From Epiperipatus broadwayi (Eukaryota > Onychophora > Udeonychophora > Euonychophora > Peripatidae), in NCBI GenBank assembly GCA_028023455.1, contig JAQFVV010000255.1:1205699-1269698 (forward strand): DNA of 64,000 nucleotides. The letters are read 5' to 3'. The notes beneath the pieces were generated by a model that saw only the letters and a program-made list of their open reading frames with translations, did not search any database and was not told the origin of the DNA. This document shows positions 47,211 through 58,631 of the stretch, piece by piece. The position numbers were made by a program, and so were the translations under genes. Each line of letters starts with the position of its first letter. Within the stretch, counting starts at the first letter, position 1.

Positions 47211-48619
47211 TTTATGATAATGGTGCTTTAGTTTTATTTATATATTGTACTATTTCCATCATCTAATGTGAGTACTGAATGTCTGTAGAAAAATTTAACT
47301 TCATTTAAATATTCCAGATACATTAACTGTTAATAATAACTGACAGGTTAGTATCTGTTAACGCAGTTATCTTCTACTCTAATCATCTTATTCTCTCCTT
47401 TAATCATCAATCACAATTTTATCTTATATTAATACACTCAAACAAAAGATGTAACCAAGACATTTCTCATTATCCAAACAAACATTTTTACATGGAGCTA
47501 GAATAATTATCCTTTGTGGTGACTACAATGTATTACTATCCACATTGCAATGTAAACTTAAAGCAACTTGTCCTGCTAGGGGTTTTCACCCTTGTATCCT
47601 CCTGAAGTAGTTTCATTTATTGGAAGGCAAAGTTAATCTCTCATCAAACTTTTATTTTTGCATTTTCATTTAATTTTAAAACTTCTATCTATCCAGCATT
47701 TCATTTTCAGACCACACTTGTATGGCTCTCAAATTACACAGACTTCAAAATAACATACCATTCTGTAAGTCTAAGTGTCCATTTAAAGAACAGGTTTCTA
47801 TAGAATTTTAATTAATTATAAATGATTTTTTCAATACAATTATTATAGGTCAGTACTGTCATCAGCTACAGTACCTTTCTCCAGTTGAAACTTGGTTAGT
47901 CTTTTAAAAAAATTAAAGAACTGCTTCTTCAACTGATTAACAAGTTATCACTCAAATAACACCATGAAACAGTATATTAAAAACATGTGAACAAACTTCA
48001 AACCATCTCATGAATTAATTATGTCACAGCTCTTACCTATAATTTTCAAAATGAAACAAATCTGTTGTCCATACTTTACAACCAGAATGCAAGAACTCAT
48101 AGATTAAAAAATTAATACTGAATCTCTTAAAACTTATAAGAACCACTGTAAATTATGCAAGATCAACTCCAACTCAAATTTTTGGCATCTAATCAAAAGA
48201 TGGCACTTTTCTTTCTAGCACCAATGTTGACATGAAAATTCTTAAACTGAACACTTAAAATCTAGTCTAAAACCAATTGTCAATACCTGTCCACTATTCA
48301 TCACATTATACAATCTCTTCAAGGAAACTTTATTTATAGAGAACCAAATATATCAAAACATCATGCACCTAATGTCTACAGGCAGCGTGACTATATCAGA
48401 ATTCCATCTCTACATAAATGCTACAATCAACTCTGCCTGACCAATAACTTAACATCCTCAACCTTTTTCAACATAATATTTTATTTCAGAAAAAAATCAA
48501 ATACACTTATTACATTTAAAAACATTAATAGAAAATCGTTCCAAGAATAATTCTTTAAAAACTGTATGAAGTTACTCTGCTAAAATAATCAAAAACGGTC
48601 ATTGTGCCTCTCAGGTTTG

Positions 48620-49020
48620 CCAAAGAGAACATACAAATTATATTGCACACCAAGACAACTTGAAGGCAGCTTTTGATCTAGTTAATTAGATATATCTTTT
48701 CACTGTATTATACCTACATCTGTCTTACCTCAGCAATCTGGTTGCTAACCAGAACTACATTAATAATAGATCAATTGAACTGAAGAATTATATGAGACTG
48801 TAGACATCTTTCATATCTTTGCTTGGCATTCCACAGGGCTCACCATTAGCATCATTGCTATTTGCCATTTATATATATCCCTTAATTAATAAAATTGAAC
48901 AATGCATTATAGGTCTTTTATTTCCTCATTTTGATACTATTGTCCAAACCATATCCTTCATTGATAATGCCCTGATATCAGAGGCCTACAAAACTTTTCC
49001 ATTATCTGGAATGTTTTAAA
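48620..49020 (+). pseudogene. LINE reverse transcriptase remnant
   Basis: LKAAFDLVN (motif A), then GIPQGSPLASLLFAIYIYPL (motif B, well kept) and TISFIDNALISEA at the position of the (Y/F)-A-D-D motif C, with Asp-Asp changed to Asp-Asn. Stops occur between A and B. The frame at 49300-49572 may be the following region but carries no clear motif. Confidence 0.7.
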
Positions 49021-49572
49021 TAAATTCCAAATGGCAATTGGTTCTATAATATAAGTTTGCAAATCATTTCCCTAACAGCTGTCTATAGGCCATAAACTAT
49101 CACATTTCTTCATAAGTAACTCATTATTTCTCAGTATCTCAATTAATCTGTCTAAAATTTAGTTAAGCCATCATTAAAAAATCTTATCATGCACACATTT
49201 GGTATGCACATGAAAGTATCCTGCTCAAAATTGCTGTATCCCATTGTGAAAGTTCATATAGTGAATGCTATTTTTAGGAATACTTGTCTACTATAACCCA
49301 TGGATTTGGCTTTTAACACCACTTATGATAAACTTATGTCTGTAATAAAAGTAAACATCTGTGTCTCATCTTCATATCTTATATCCATCAGAACATCTAT
49401 ATGCAAAGGAAGGCTCAATTTGATATACCCTCAAATCTACATTAAAGCTAAAATATATATTGCAATACTTATTAATCCAATAATTAGCATAATCTCTTTT
49501 CAATTTCATATATCAAAATATCCTTTTTTTATAAATGCCATTTTGGCATGCTGCTCTATTAGACCAGTATAA

Positions 49573-50322
49573 CACCAAATCTCTCATTGGCATATTATTT
49601 AAAGATTTAAATAAACTGACCTCCATCTAGACATCTATGGACAACCCAGGCAGTGCTAAGACTCAAAGCAAGTTCCAAATCTTTGTGCACCTCAATCATG
49701 GCTATTTCTTTTTAATATATTACAGTCTGTAATTCCAACCAAAATGCTTCTTAATTCCAGACTCTAGCTAAATTTTTAACCTTCATGTTTTATTAAATAA
49801 TTATCACAAAAAAATGCTAATCTTTTTCAATCCTGTGCATACGTCTCATTTCTATGCCCAGTTATGTTTTATAAGTATAAAATCAATCTCAAGCAATTGC
49901 TTTAGAATATATGTAAAATACTTTCACACACTATGAACCAAATGTTTTTCACACTGCTTCATAACATTTAACAATATGAAAAAATATAATGAAAAAAAAT
50001 AAAAAAACAACGAATGGTTCAACTAATACCTATATTCTCAACTTTTTACCCAAGAACATCATAACTAAAACTTAGCAATCTATAATCTACAGCAGTTGTG
50101 CTACCTCATAATTTAAATCTTTATTTCATTAATACTTTCTATTAGGTTTTATTCTTGAAAATAAATATCAGGACTCTTGGAGCATGACACTCTTCAAATT
50201 TGGATCATTCTTCATTGGTGTTAAACAATTTATTGTATTACCTGTATTATTATGGTTGTAGCTTCATCATAGTTTTGCCTTTGTAACATAAATTTATTCT
50301 ATTGTAAATATGTTGCATATAA
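49573..50322. other. AT-rich DNA, no gene seen
   Basis: Probably decayed 3' sequence of the LINE; nothing specific to support it. Confidence 0.4.
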
Positions 50323-50332
50323 TAAAAAAAAA

Positions 50333-50442
50333 GTCAAGCATTGGTGGTCGAGAGGTCAGCGACAGCTGCTTTACAAGCAGTTGTCCCGGGTTAGCGGGTT
50401 CGCTTCCCGGCTGATGCTATGACACATGAGAAGAAAAAAAAA
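50333..50442 (+). repeat. tRNA-like mini-SINE, copy 4 (best cloverleaf)
   Basis: The acceptor GCATTGG pairs with CTGATGC over 7 bp with two G-T pairs. Box A region TGGTCGAGAGGTCAGC, anticodon arm GCTGC-TTTACAA-GCAGT, a long variable region, T arm GCGGG-TTCGCTT-CCCGG. Outside the acceptor, GTCA and TATGAC extend the helix. Tail ACACATGAG then oligo-A. Possible duplication AAAAAAAAAG at 50324-50333 and 50434-50443, low complexity. Confidence 0.85.
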
Positions 50443-50444
50443 GA

Positions 50445-51448
50445 AGAGAATAGAATTTATCCACTTATTTTTTAATTCTTTGACTTGAAGTTTATAAGCT
50501 TTTTATTAGTTTAATAATTAGTAATGCCATATTTTTTTCATATGGATATTTTTTCCACCAATGATAGTAAGAATAGGTTTATGTCATTTGCTTGAAGGAG
50601 AGTAAGTTTTCTCCTTTTAATTCCATATACATTAATTAAGCCATGCTAGTTTCACATATATATATTAGAATATATTTTTATTAATAAAGAGTAGTTCTTA
50701 AATATAATAATAGTTTTGCTTTACAAAAAAAGTCTACTCAGGTTGTTTAAAGCTCATTAAGAATGACGTTACTCTTTTTGAACCAGATCTTTAACATAAC
50801 ATATACATCAACTTATTAAAGTCTTCCGCTTACAATATCTGCAGAATAATTATTCTTAGAACTAAAAAATTGATAAGTGATCATATTTCTCTCTAACACT
50901 CTATACATAAAATCCCTGTCGAGACATTATTCTCATAGAAAGACAAAAAGTAACAAATAACAGTAACAAAACATTAATAATAATACAAAAATAGTACAAT
51001 TGTTTCAATAATGATAGCAATAATAAAATGTTACACTAATAATAAATAAATCTACGAAATTTTGCAATATGAGATTTTTGCAAATATGAAAACTGTAAAT
51101 ATCAAAGATTAAATACTCAGATGAATTGAAAATCAAAACATCAGCATGATTATAAAAAAAAAAAAATCCTCACCAATAATAAATCTCGTTGATATTAATG
51201 ACACCTTGTGATGGTTGTTAGAAATGATATTGCTATTAAATTAACCAGGATGCGTAATTTGAGTCACAATCGATAATTAATTTCTTGCATTAATGTAATA
51301 GATTTATTTTTTATACTTATTAGTTTTTTTTATAAATATATTTAATAGTAGTTATGCATATATGTAGAATACATAACACATGAAAACATAAATAACTAAT
51401 AAAGAAATAGCTAAAAGGGTGAATAACTCTGTGTGTGTAAATTTAAAA
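50445..51448. other. AT-rich DNA, no gene seen
   Basis: Nothing recognised. Confidence 0.5.
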
Positions 51449-51615
51449 AAATCAGATATATTAATCTTTAACTGAGATTTAAAGTTTATATCTGTGCTAA
51501 AGATAATCTCTAGTTTCGAAAATGATTAGTAATAATCATTAGTGTATTTATCAGAAATGGATGGCATCAAAGTTGTGAGTGGAGGAAGTTTGACTATGGA
51601 AAATGAAAAAGTAAT
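51449..51615 (+). repeat. Family H repeat, copy 1
   Basis: Closely matches 59209-59375: AAATCAGATATATTAATCTT, AAAGTTTATATCTGTGCTA, AGATAATCTCTAGTTT, ATGATTAGTAATAATCATTA and TCAAAGTTGTGAGT. It contains the short palindromes AGAGATTATCTCT-like and AATGATTAGTAATAATCATT. Unknown family. Confidence 0.75.
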
Positions 51616-51654
51616 AATTTACTCTAGATAAATACTTTGCATATAATAAAGATA

Positions 51655-51765
51655 TATATAAGAGATAGTGACCTGGGTTTAACTAATGAGTGCTGGTTCA
51701 GCACGAAATGCATCTTGGGGGTCATTTGTCTTTTATTGTATGTTTATTGAATGTGTGATGAGCCA
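51655..51765 (+). repeat. Family B fragment with decayed hammerhead
   Basis: The hammerhead spans 51678-51719: stem I UUUAA/UUGGG, box CUAAUGA (G5 to A, inactivating), perfect stem II GUGCU/AGCAC, GAAA, stem III AUG/CAU, C17 at 51714. Flanking sequence is family B and breaks off soon after. Confidence 0.7.
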
Positions 51766-51989
51766 CTTAAAAATTCCTACTATTTTTGTCTAATCAAAGT
51801 CAAACTCAACGCAAAGCTAGTAAAAATTGAATAATAGAACTTTAATTAAGAAAATAAGTTTGGTCATCTGGTTATGTTTTTTATGCAGTTCAATCTTTTT
51901 CAGATCTCTACAATTTTTCTAAATGTATTTTGACGAGTACTGATGCATTTGGAAAGGATTGGCTAGTATCTAAAACATAGAGAGCAATT

Positions 51990-52269
51990 ATTAATGATGA
52001 TGAAAGATGCTTTACTGCATTAGCATGTTCATCTCTTTTAATACCAATATGATGATTACTCGTTCCTATCGTTTTGGCTTAGTATACTCCACAATAAATT
52101 TCATAGACTTTTTAAGCTTCAAAAGAGATTTGCCTAGAATATTAGTAATCTTTTGTTCAGTGGAAAATATTAACCATGATTATACTGAGACTGCATTGAA
52201 AGTTTACTTGTTGCAATAAATTTTACTAAATTTAAACTCTGACTTAGTAATTTCTTTTATATCAATAAT

Positions 52270-52326
<57 letters not shown>

Positions 52327-53560
52327 CATGACTAGAATTAAACTCAAAATTTGCTAATAGTAATTACATACATAAATCTTAAGCTATAATTAGTCTCAGT
52401 TGTGCCTAGCATCTCTTCCAGTTACTTGCATATGCTAAGGCAATATCAGATGTGCTAGCTTGTTTTTATTATATATGAGTGTGTATGTGTTTTCTTAATC
52501 ATCTAATTTATCAAATAATTATCTATAAATACAATATTTAGAATAAGTAGAGGACGTATCTGACACTGATGTTTCAACAAGATTGCTAAACTTATTCATA
52601 GAATTAAAACAACAGGTAAAAATGATATACTTTGGGCAAAACCACTATAAATTCTTTAATCTGAATAATATTACTTTTTTTTTTGTATTGATTGATTATC
52701 AAATTATAAAAGCATATATATATAAAGCCAAAACTGCCTAACACTATACCAGTGATAATTAAAATGCAAAACCATAAAACAATACAATAAAACTTTTTCA
52801 ATCCGAGGCTATCAATCTTATGAAGATATCTTTTGATATTAAGGGAAGGTGGTGCTTGAAATGAATTATGGGAAAGTTTGTCTGTTTGTATATATATGTT
52901 TGTTTCTTTAGTTTGATTTTCATGTGAGAAGGTCTATTTGTAGTAGATGAAACATGGTCATGTAAGGATTTTGGTAAAAAATTTGGATTTTATCTACACC
53001 AATGATAATTTATCATTAATAATATGCTAATGCGTTGAAGGTAAAACTATTCCACATAACAATTTATTTAGGATGAGCACTTTCAGAGTTTCATTACGCC
53101 ATAATCATAGCTTTGTAGATTGTCAATGTAATTGTATGCAAATATATGCAAAAATATTTTTTTATATTATCCATATTCTGGAAATGGCAAAAAAGTGTCA
53201 TTTCTATTTATAGTGTTGGTGTCACTGGTAATAAAACAAGCTTCCTTGATATTTCTCTTGATGTCATTTCTCTCTGTACACAATATATCAGCTTTGGAAA
53301 GCTCAAATCTATGGTTAAGCTTTTGCTGATAGTCAGCAAACATGGAACTGCCTTCTTTTTTGGTTATTTATCATGTGTATATGTATCTGTGTTGAGCCAA
53401 TCTATTGCCAATTCTGGCACGAGTCTCACCATACTAAACAGCACTACACCTCATCTGAGGGGACACTATTCTATAGTCCACCTGGGGGGTTACTTCAATG
53501 TTTCTTTTCTTTAGTATTATTGATGAGCCTATTGGTGTTTGGAGGAGTTCTAAATCCCAG
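51990..53560 (-). mobile_element. Old Penelope-like copy, same lineage as 22.9-25.7 kb
   Basis: 51990-52230 aligns with the GIY-YIG coding part of the minus PLE at 23340-23570 (CTGCATTAGCATGTTCATC, TGATTACTCGTTCCTAT, ATCTTTTGTTCAG). 53170-53560 aligns with its RT part: on the minus strand TPIGSS at motif B, an IDWLNTDTY relic of WLRYIDDTF, and RKLVLLPVTPTL for GKLPFLDVLVTRTPNSL. The two parts are separated by AT-rich DNA and a (TA)26-type tract at 52272-52323. Confidence 0.7.
52272..52323. repeat. (TA)n microsatellite
   Basis: About 26 uninterrupted TA dinucleotides inside the old PLE copy. Confidence 0.97.
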
Positions 53561-53911
53561 TTTGAATTAATTATTTTTCTGCATTATCCATTTACTGCAG
53601 GATGAAAATGTGAGTTTATTACAGTCATCCAAAATTGTAGTTTATTTTTTCATATCCCCAAAATCTCTTAGAATCCTGTTTAAGATTTCAGATATCAATC
53701 TTTTATAATCTTTCCCAACAACATGTCCAGCGTAGCTCTTTCTTAATTTTTTAATTCTATGATGCTCTCTTACTCATTTATTTCAATTTTAATCTCTCTT
53801 TGTCAATTCTTATATATTTTCATATTTCACAGTACACTCTGCAATTTCTGAATTGCTCTACTATTTAAAATTCACTACTCAGATAAGTAATTAATCATTG
53901 GTATAACCACT

Positions 53912-54480
53912 AAATATCACATGATCATCATCTCTTATGCTAGTACATAACTGTTATTAAATAGGTAAAACTCTTCATACAGTAGTGCCACTCTGTGCCA
54001 ACCAGAGTAATCAATGGATGCCAACTGTTATTAAACAGGAAAATTTCTTAGTGCTAGCATAAGAGATGGTGATCATGTGATGTTTAGTGGTTTAACATCT
54101 ATCCTGCCTAATCGGATAGTGATGGCTATGGTTGTTAAAGAGCCAGTTCAGACTCATATGACTATATAAGCTATTGAGCTTAGATTGAAAATATTATTGT
54201 GTTTTCAATTTCATTGTAATAGTTTTGTAGGTAAGTAGAAATAAAAGGTGGCTGTTGGAGGATTGCATTAAATCCTAAGATCTAGGTGTGGTGTTCTCAG
54301 ATCCAAGGCACCTCACTGACAAAGGCCACAAGCCAGAAATTAGTCTGGGGATAATGTATGAGTAGGCACTAGATGGGTATTTTATCACAACTCTTCTGGC
54401 ATCCATTGATTACTTGGCTTGGCACAGGGTGGTACTACTGTGTGGAGAGTTTTGCCTGTTCATTGGTATAACATGTTAAT
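53912..54480 (+). repeat. Family A: deleted foldback followed by a full-length unit
   Basis: 53912-54063 is a rearranged partial copy. From about 54063 a complete unit runs through a body seen only here (AATCGGATAGTGATGGCTATG, GAGCCAGTTCAGACTC) into CTCAGATCCAAGGC, the ribozyme (54310-54356) and the usual tail. In the ribozyme CUGACAA replaces CUGANGA (G8 to A), while stem II, GAAA and UGGGGA are kept. Confidence 0.75.
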
Positions 54481-54566
54481 AAAAATGCATTTATTTAAAT
54501 TAGGCAGTAAACATATTTCTTGTTGAGTTTACTTCTAAGTATTCTAGATACATTTTATTTTATGAT

Positions 54567-54675
<109 letters not shown>

Positions 54676-55139
54676 ATTAATAATTTGATTAAAATATTAA
54701 AATTGTTAAATTCTTTTAATTTATTACTGTTAGTATTTATTTAATAATGTTTGTTATTTATTTATTATTATTTAATATTACTAAATTTCTGCTAATAGAT
54801 GTCTAATTCTGGCTACCTTTCCCTTGGCTCTGAAATATTATTTAAAATAAAGCCCTATCATCTATCTGGAAATTTTTAGATAGTGATATCCATTTATTAG
54901 TGTAATATCTTTGCTTTACATTTTACTCCATAAAATATTTTTTATAAATTTCTCATCCTGCTGTAAATATTTATCTTTTTAATGTTACTGTGTATTCTAA
55001 TATCCTTCACTTAAATTATGATGTTCCAAAACTTCAGTCACATCAGAAATGTTTATAGAATCAAATATCTTTTCATAAACCATAAATTGAATAAAAAATA
55101 GCATCACATATTTATTGATGATGTCTATAACTTGTTATA

Positions 55140-55910
55140 CTTTTTTAAAAGTGACTTGAAAGTCTGAGTTCAAATCCCCTATATTTACAATTAGACTCCA
55201 GGTTTAAGAGTGCCTGGTATTTCAAATCTTATATATTAAGCCTGCCTTCTGCCCATTCTTCTTCTATGTATTTAAAATGGATACTGACCTACACGTGAGG
55301 AATCAGAGTAACTACAGATCAAACATGGGCATGACAACAATATTGGCATCAGCATGGGATTTTGGATTTCTATCAACAGATTTTCAATGGTATGGATGAC
55401 TGAAGAGTTGGAGGTTGGAGTAGGTTGAAGCCTGTCCATTAGAGTGTGAGGATTTGCTATCTTAATATAAACTGAGCATTGATTATATATATATATATAT
55501 GTTAAAACGAAGATTTGCACGGGTTAAATATATAAAATACATATTTTGCGGGTTCATCCGTGTTAAAAACTTTTAATACGTTTCGACTTGGTCACACAAG
55601 CAAGTCGAAACGTCAGTATATTGATATTAAAAGTTTTTAACACGGATGAACCCGCAAAATATGTATATGTATTTTATATATATATATATATATATATGTA
55701 TAAGAGATGATAATCTGGACCAACTGATGAGTACTGGTTTAGCACCAAATATGTATATTGGTGAGTATTTATCTTTTCTGCATGTGTGTAGTCATGTGTA
55801 TCAGTAGTGTGAATAGTGAAATGTCTTTAAAGTCTGAGTTCAAATCCCCTATATTAACAATTAGGCGCCAGGTTTAAGAGTGCCTGATATTTCAAATCTT
55901 ATATAGTCTA
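55140..55910 (+). repeat. Family B tandem pair carrying a PLE insertion
   Basis: The tail AGTCTGAGTTCAAATCCCCT followed by CAGGTTTAAGAGTGCC occurs at 55161-55245 and again at 55831-55905, 670 bp apart. Removing the roughly 175-bp PLE-derived insert at 55495-55695 leaves about 495 bp, the same unit length as at 9.4 kb. The ribozyme (55719-55762) has CUGAUGA and stem I intact, but GAAA is CAAA (G12 to C) and stem II has one mismatch. Confidence 0.8.
55495..55695. mobile_element. Palindromic miniature of the PLE ends
   Basis: Left part (GTTAAAACGAAGATTTGCAC, GCGGGTTCATCCGTGTTAAA) equals the outer 3' end of the minus PLE copy at 22935-23030. Right part (AAGTCGAAACGTCAG, CGGATGAACCCGCAAAATA) equals that of the plus copy. 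All coding sequence is absent. It sits in the (TA)n of a family B unit. Confidence 0.85.
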
Positions 55911-56599
55911 CATTTACATGCATGCCTTATTCTGTCCTGACAACAACCAAATACCCGTTTATCGTTCAATTTTGATTGACTTCGATGAATTACTTATGGG
56001 TCAAGTATTTGAAAGAAAAGGAAAATTGCAACCTGTTTGAAATCTAAAATAATGTCCAAATTTTAACTGCCCCAAATTAATTTCTCATGTCTTGGAATGA
56101 CAAATAAACGCATTTCTACAATCTTATGAAAATCCTTATAGATGAGTATAAATATGATTTTTTTTTAGTAAAAATGATTTTTTATAAGATTTGCATTTAA
56201 AATTATTAATAAATTTTCAAAAAATGCATATAAAATATAATCAATGGGGGGGGGGATAATATTAAGATTTTATCAAGACACCGCTTTTACAAACATTGCA
56301 AAAATATAATTACATTTTCTAAAAACGTTGTCTTATAATTTAATAGTCTATTTTCTTTCCTATTAAATTAATATTTAATGATTCATTATTTTAATGTTTA
56401 CGTTCTATTATTAGAATTGTTTTTTTTAATATAAATATTAAAAATGATTGTGTGTTTTTTTTTATGAATTTTATAAAATATTTGGTACAAAGGTTTATAT
56501 ATCTACTTCATAATGCAGGTAATCAATTTTATATGTAGTTGGCTGTCGAAACTGCATTTGATTTTCAAAAAAAATTTTAAAATTTACAATATTAATAAT
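55911..56599. other. AT-rich DNA, no gene seen
   Basis: Contains a short G9 run at about 56246. Nothing else recognised. Confidence 0.5.
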
Positions 56600-57010
56600 T
56601 AATACATTGTACAGGCTTATACCTGCATGTATATATGTAATATATGCGGGATTCGAACTCAGACTTTTACACAACCTACAACTCTCAGTGTCATCTTATA
56701 TTGCTGACCCATCTGATTACCCACATGTTGAAAAGATGAATAATCACCAATACACGTATTTCGTGCTAAACCAGCACTCATCAGTTGGTCCAGATTACCA
56801 TCTCCACACATATATATAATCAGTACTCAGCTTTATATTAAGATAGCCAATCTTCATACTTTAACGGATAGGCTTCAAACTAATCCGTCCCACAACTCTT
56901 CAGTCTTCCATTGCATTGAAAATCTGATGATGGAATGTTCAAAGCCCACGTTAGTGCCAAGTTGTCATCCTACCCATGTTGACGTTTAATCATTCTGATC
57001 CCTCATTAGA
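56600..57010 (-). repeat. Family B unit, best preserved copy
   Basis: Minus-strand order: TGAGGGATCAGAATGA, CCATCATCAGATTTTCAAT, ATACTTTAAC-type spacer, the intact hammerhead, AACATGTGGGTAATCAG, a box A-like GGGTCAGCAATATAAG and a box B matching GAGTTCGAATCCCGC, then the CTGCATGTATATATG tail. The box pair suggests RNA polymerase III transcription; this is inference. Confidence 0.8.
56746..56789 (-). ncRNA. Complete type I hammerhead ribozyme, family B
   Basis: Minus strand, in order: stem I ACCAA; C3-A9 box CUGAUGA; stem II GUGCU, loop GGUUU, AGCAC (5 of 5 pairs); G12 A13 A14; stem III AUAC/GUGU with A15.1-U16.1 and one G-U; H17 = A at 56751; stem I UUGGU (5 of 5 pairs). Every catalytic residue is present. 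Stem III has no real loop, as in PLE, retrozyme and Sm-alpha hammerheads, which are thought to work best as dimers in tandem transcripts. Predicted cleavage is between 56751 and 56750. Confidence 0.85.
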
Positions 57011-57379
57011 GTTCGATAAAACAGTATAACTTCTTTTAAGATTCAGAATATCTTCCCCAAAGGAGTTAAAAGAAGTCTGTCTGCTTGGATTTTATTTTGC
57101 TCTGTTTAATTATAGATTTGTATCTGCATTTCCCTATTTATTTTTACTTTTACTATTATACCTAATCTTATCACAATGTGATGAAAATTTTTTGACAGAG
57201 ATACAAATTTTATAGATTATTTTTTCCAAATATCAAACTTATTAGCCATAATATTTCGGTATATGCATGTAACAAAAAAAAATAATTAAATATCCCACTG
57301 CAGGGCTGTAAAGAAACAATAGACGTGACGGCATTAGACTGTGCTTCTAGAATGAACTTGAGCAATATTTTTGCCTTTG
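57011..57379. other. Unassigned DNA between repeats
   Basis: No gene or repeat recognised. Confidence 0.4.
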
Positions 57380-57485
57380 TCAAGCATTGGTGGTCGAGAG
57401 GACAGCGATGGCTGCTTTACAAGCAGTTGTCCCGGATTCACGGGTTCGCTTCCGGCTGATGCTGTGACACATGAGAAAAAAAAAC
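57380..57485 (+). repeat. tRNA-like mini-SINE, copy 5
   Basis: TCAAGCATTGGTGGTCGAG, GACAGC, GCTGCTTTACAAGCAGT, GGGTTCGCTTCCGGC, TGATGCTGTGACACATGAG and A9. Perfect 13-bp target duplication ATTTTTGCCTTTG at 57367-57379 and 57486-57498. Confidence 0.92.
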
Positions 57486-57689
57486 ATTTTTGCCTTTGAT
57501 TTATATTTAATATAAAGACAAAAACAATAACTACTTTTTATTGAAAATAATTATTTGAAAGTTTGTAAGTAATATTTACTAATTTTGAAAGGTAAAATGG
57601 GCTGACCGTAGATAATCCATATTTAAGAAAAATACTAAATCTAATGAATCTGGAAAAAAAAAACACGTTTACCTATATAAGATGTAAAA

Positions 57690-58115
57690 CCAGTACAACA
57701 TGAAAGGTCAGAATGACTAAATGGTCAACATGGGTAGGATGACAACCATGGCACAAACGTGGGCTCTGAACATTCCATCATCAGATTTTCAATGAAATGG
57801 ATGGCTGAAGAGTTGTGAGTTGGAGTAGTTTGAAGCCTGTCCATTAAAGTATGAAGATTAGCTATCCTAATATAAAGCTGAGCACTGATTGTATATATGT
57901 GTGAGAATAATAATCTGGACCAACTGATGATTGTTCGTTTACCATGACATACATATATTGGTGATTATTTATCTTTTCAACATGTGTACGATGAGGTGGG
58001 TCAGCAATATGAGATGACATGGAGAATTGAGGTTGTGTGAAAGTCTGAGTTTTAAACACTTATATTACATTATATAAGTGCAGGTGTGTGTACGCCTGTA
58101 CAGGTTATTAATGTA
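57690..58115 (+). repeat. Family B unit
   Basis: Single unit from AGTACAACATGAAAGGTC to the tail TATAAGTGCAGGTGTGTG. The ribozyme region (57919-57962) keeps ACCAA/UUGGU and CUGAUGA, but box 2 is GACA and stem II is broken. Confidence 0.8.
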
Positions 58116-58494
58116 CAAAATAAAGTAGGTGATTACGTACAAAAATATCAGCCCTTCATAACTATATATATTCCATTATTTATTTGTTTTTTATTAATCT
58201 CAATTAGTCTTTTATATTTAACATTGTTTTTGTTTTTTTTTAATAAACATATATATTCAGAATAAACATATCTGTTTATTGGTATAAGTAATAATTCAAG
58301 TGTAAATTGGCATTCATTTTTTATTATTAATTAATCTAGATTTAAAAACACGAAGGTAATCTTTCTCAGAAAGTGCATTCGTTTTACCTACTAGCTAGAG
58401 TCAAAATATTTAATGTATTACTGACAGAGATTTTAGATTACTATCATTTTCTATGGGCTAAGTCCGAATTCATCAATGCTATTAATATTACAAC
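58116..58494. other. AT-rich DNA, no gene seen
   Basis: Nothing recognised. The 76-codon frame at 58373-58603 ends inside the mini-SINE. Confidence 0.5.
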
Positions 58495-58503
58495 AAATAT
58501 ATA

Positions 58504-58621
58504 TTGTCAAGCGTTGTTAGCCGAGAGGTCAGCACAGCCGTCTTGCAAGCAAGCAGTTGTTTGCAGACTGTTGTTGCGGGTTCGCCTCCGGTCGATGCTA
58601 TGACATATGGGAAAAAAAGAT
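58504..58621 (+). repeat. tRNA-like mini-SINE, copy 6 (diverged)
   Basis: TTGTCAAGCGTTGTTAGC, CGAGAGGTCAGCA, an enlarged anticodon and variable region with repeats of AAGCAAGCAG and TTTGCAGACTG, GCGGGTTCGCCTCCGG, TCGATGCTATGACATATGGG and A7. Target duplication AAATATATA at 58495-58503 and 58622-58630. Confidence 0.85.
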
Positions 58622-58631
58622 AAATATATAA

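Larger units (their letters stand above)
46243..49572 (+). mobile_element. Very old LINE with zinc-knuckle ORF1 (jockey/CR1-like layout)
   Basis: Colinear remains on the plus strand: a CCHC-bearing ORF1 (46243-46509), the start of an AP endonuclease (about 46932-47210), then after about 1.4 kb of decayed sequence, reverse transcriptase motifs (48620-49020). Frames are broken many times. It is a different lineage from the RTE-type LINE, which has no zinc-knuckle ORF. Confidence 0.65.

Noticed and set aside
56607-58059. Frames of 65-70 codons in family B (PPDHTHVEKINNHQYTYFVLNQHSSVGP type), also at 27512 and 55272
   Set aside because: The similarity between copies is that of the repeat itself, the frame is antisense to the ribozyme, and it is not kept open in all copies.
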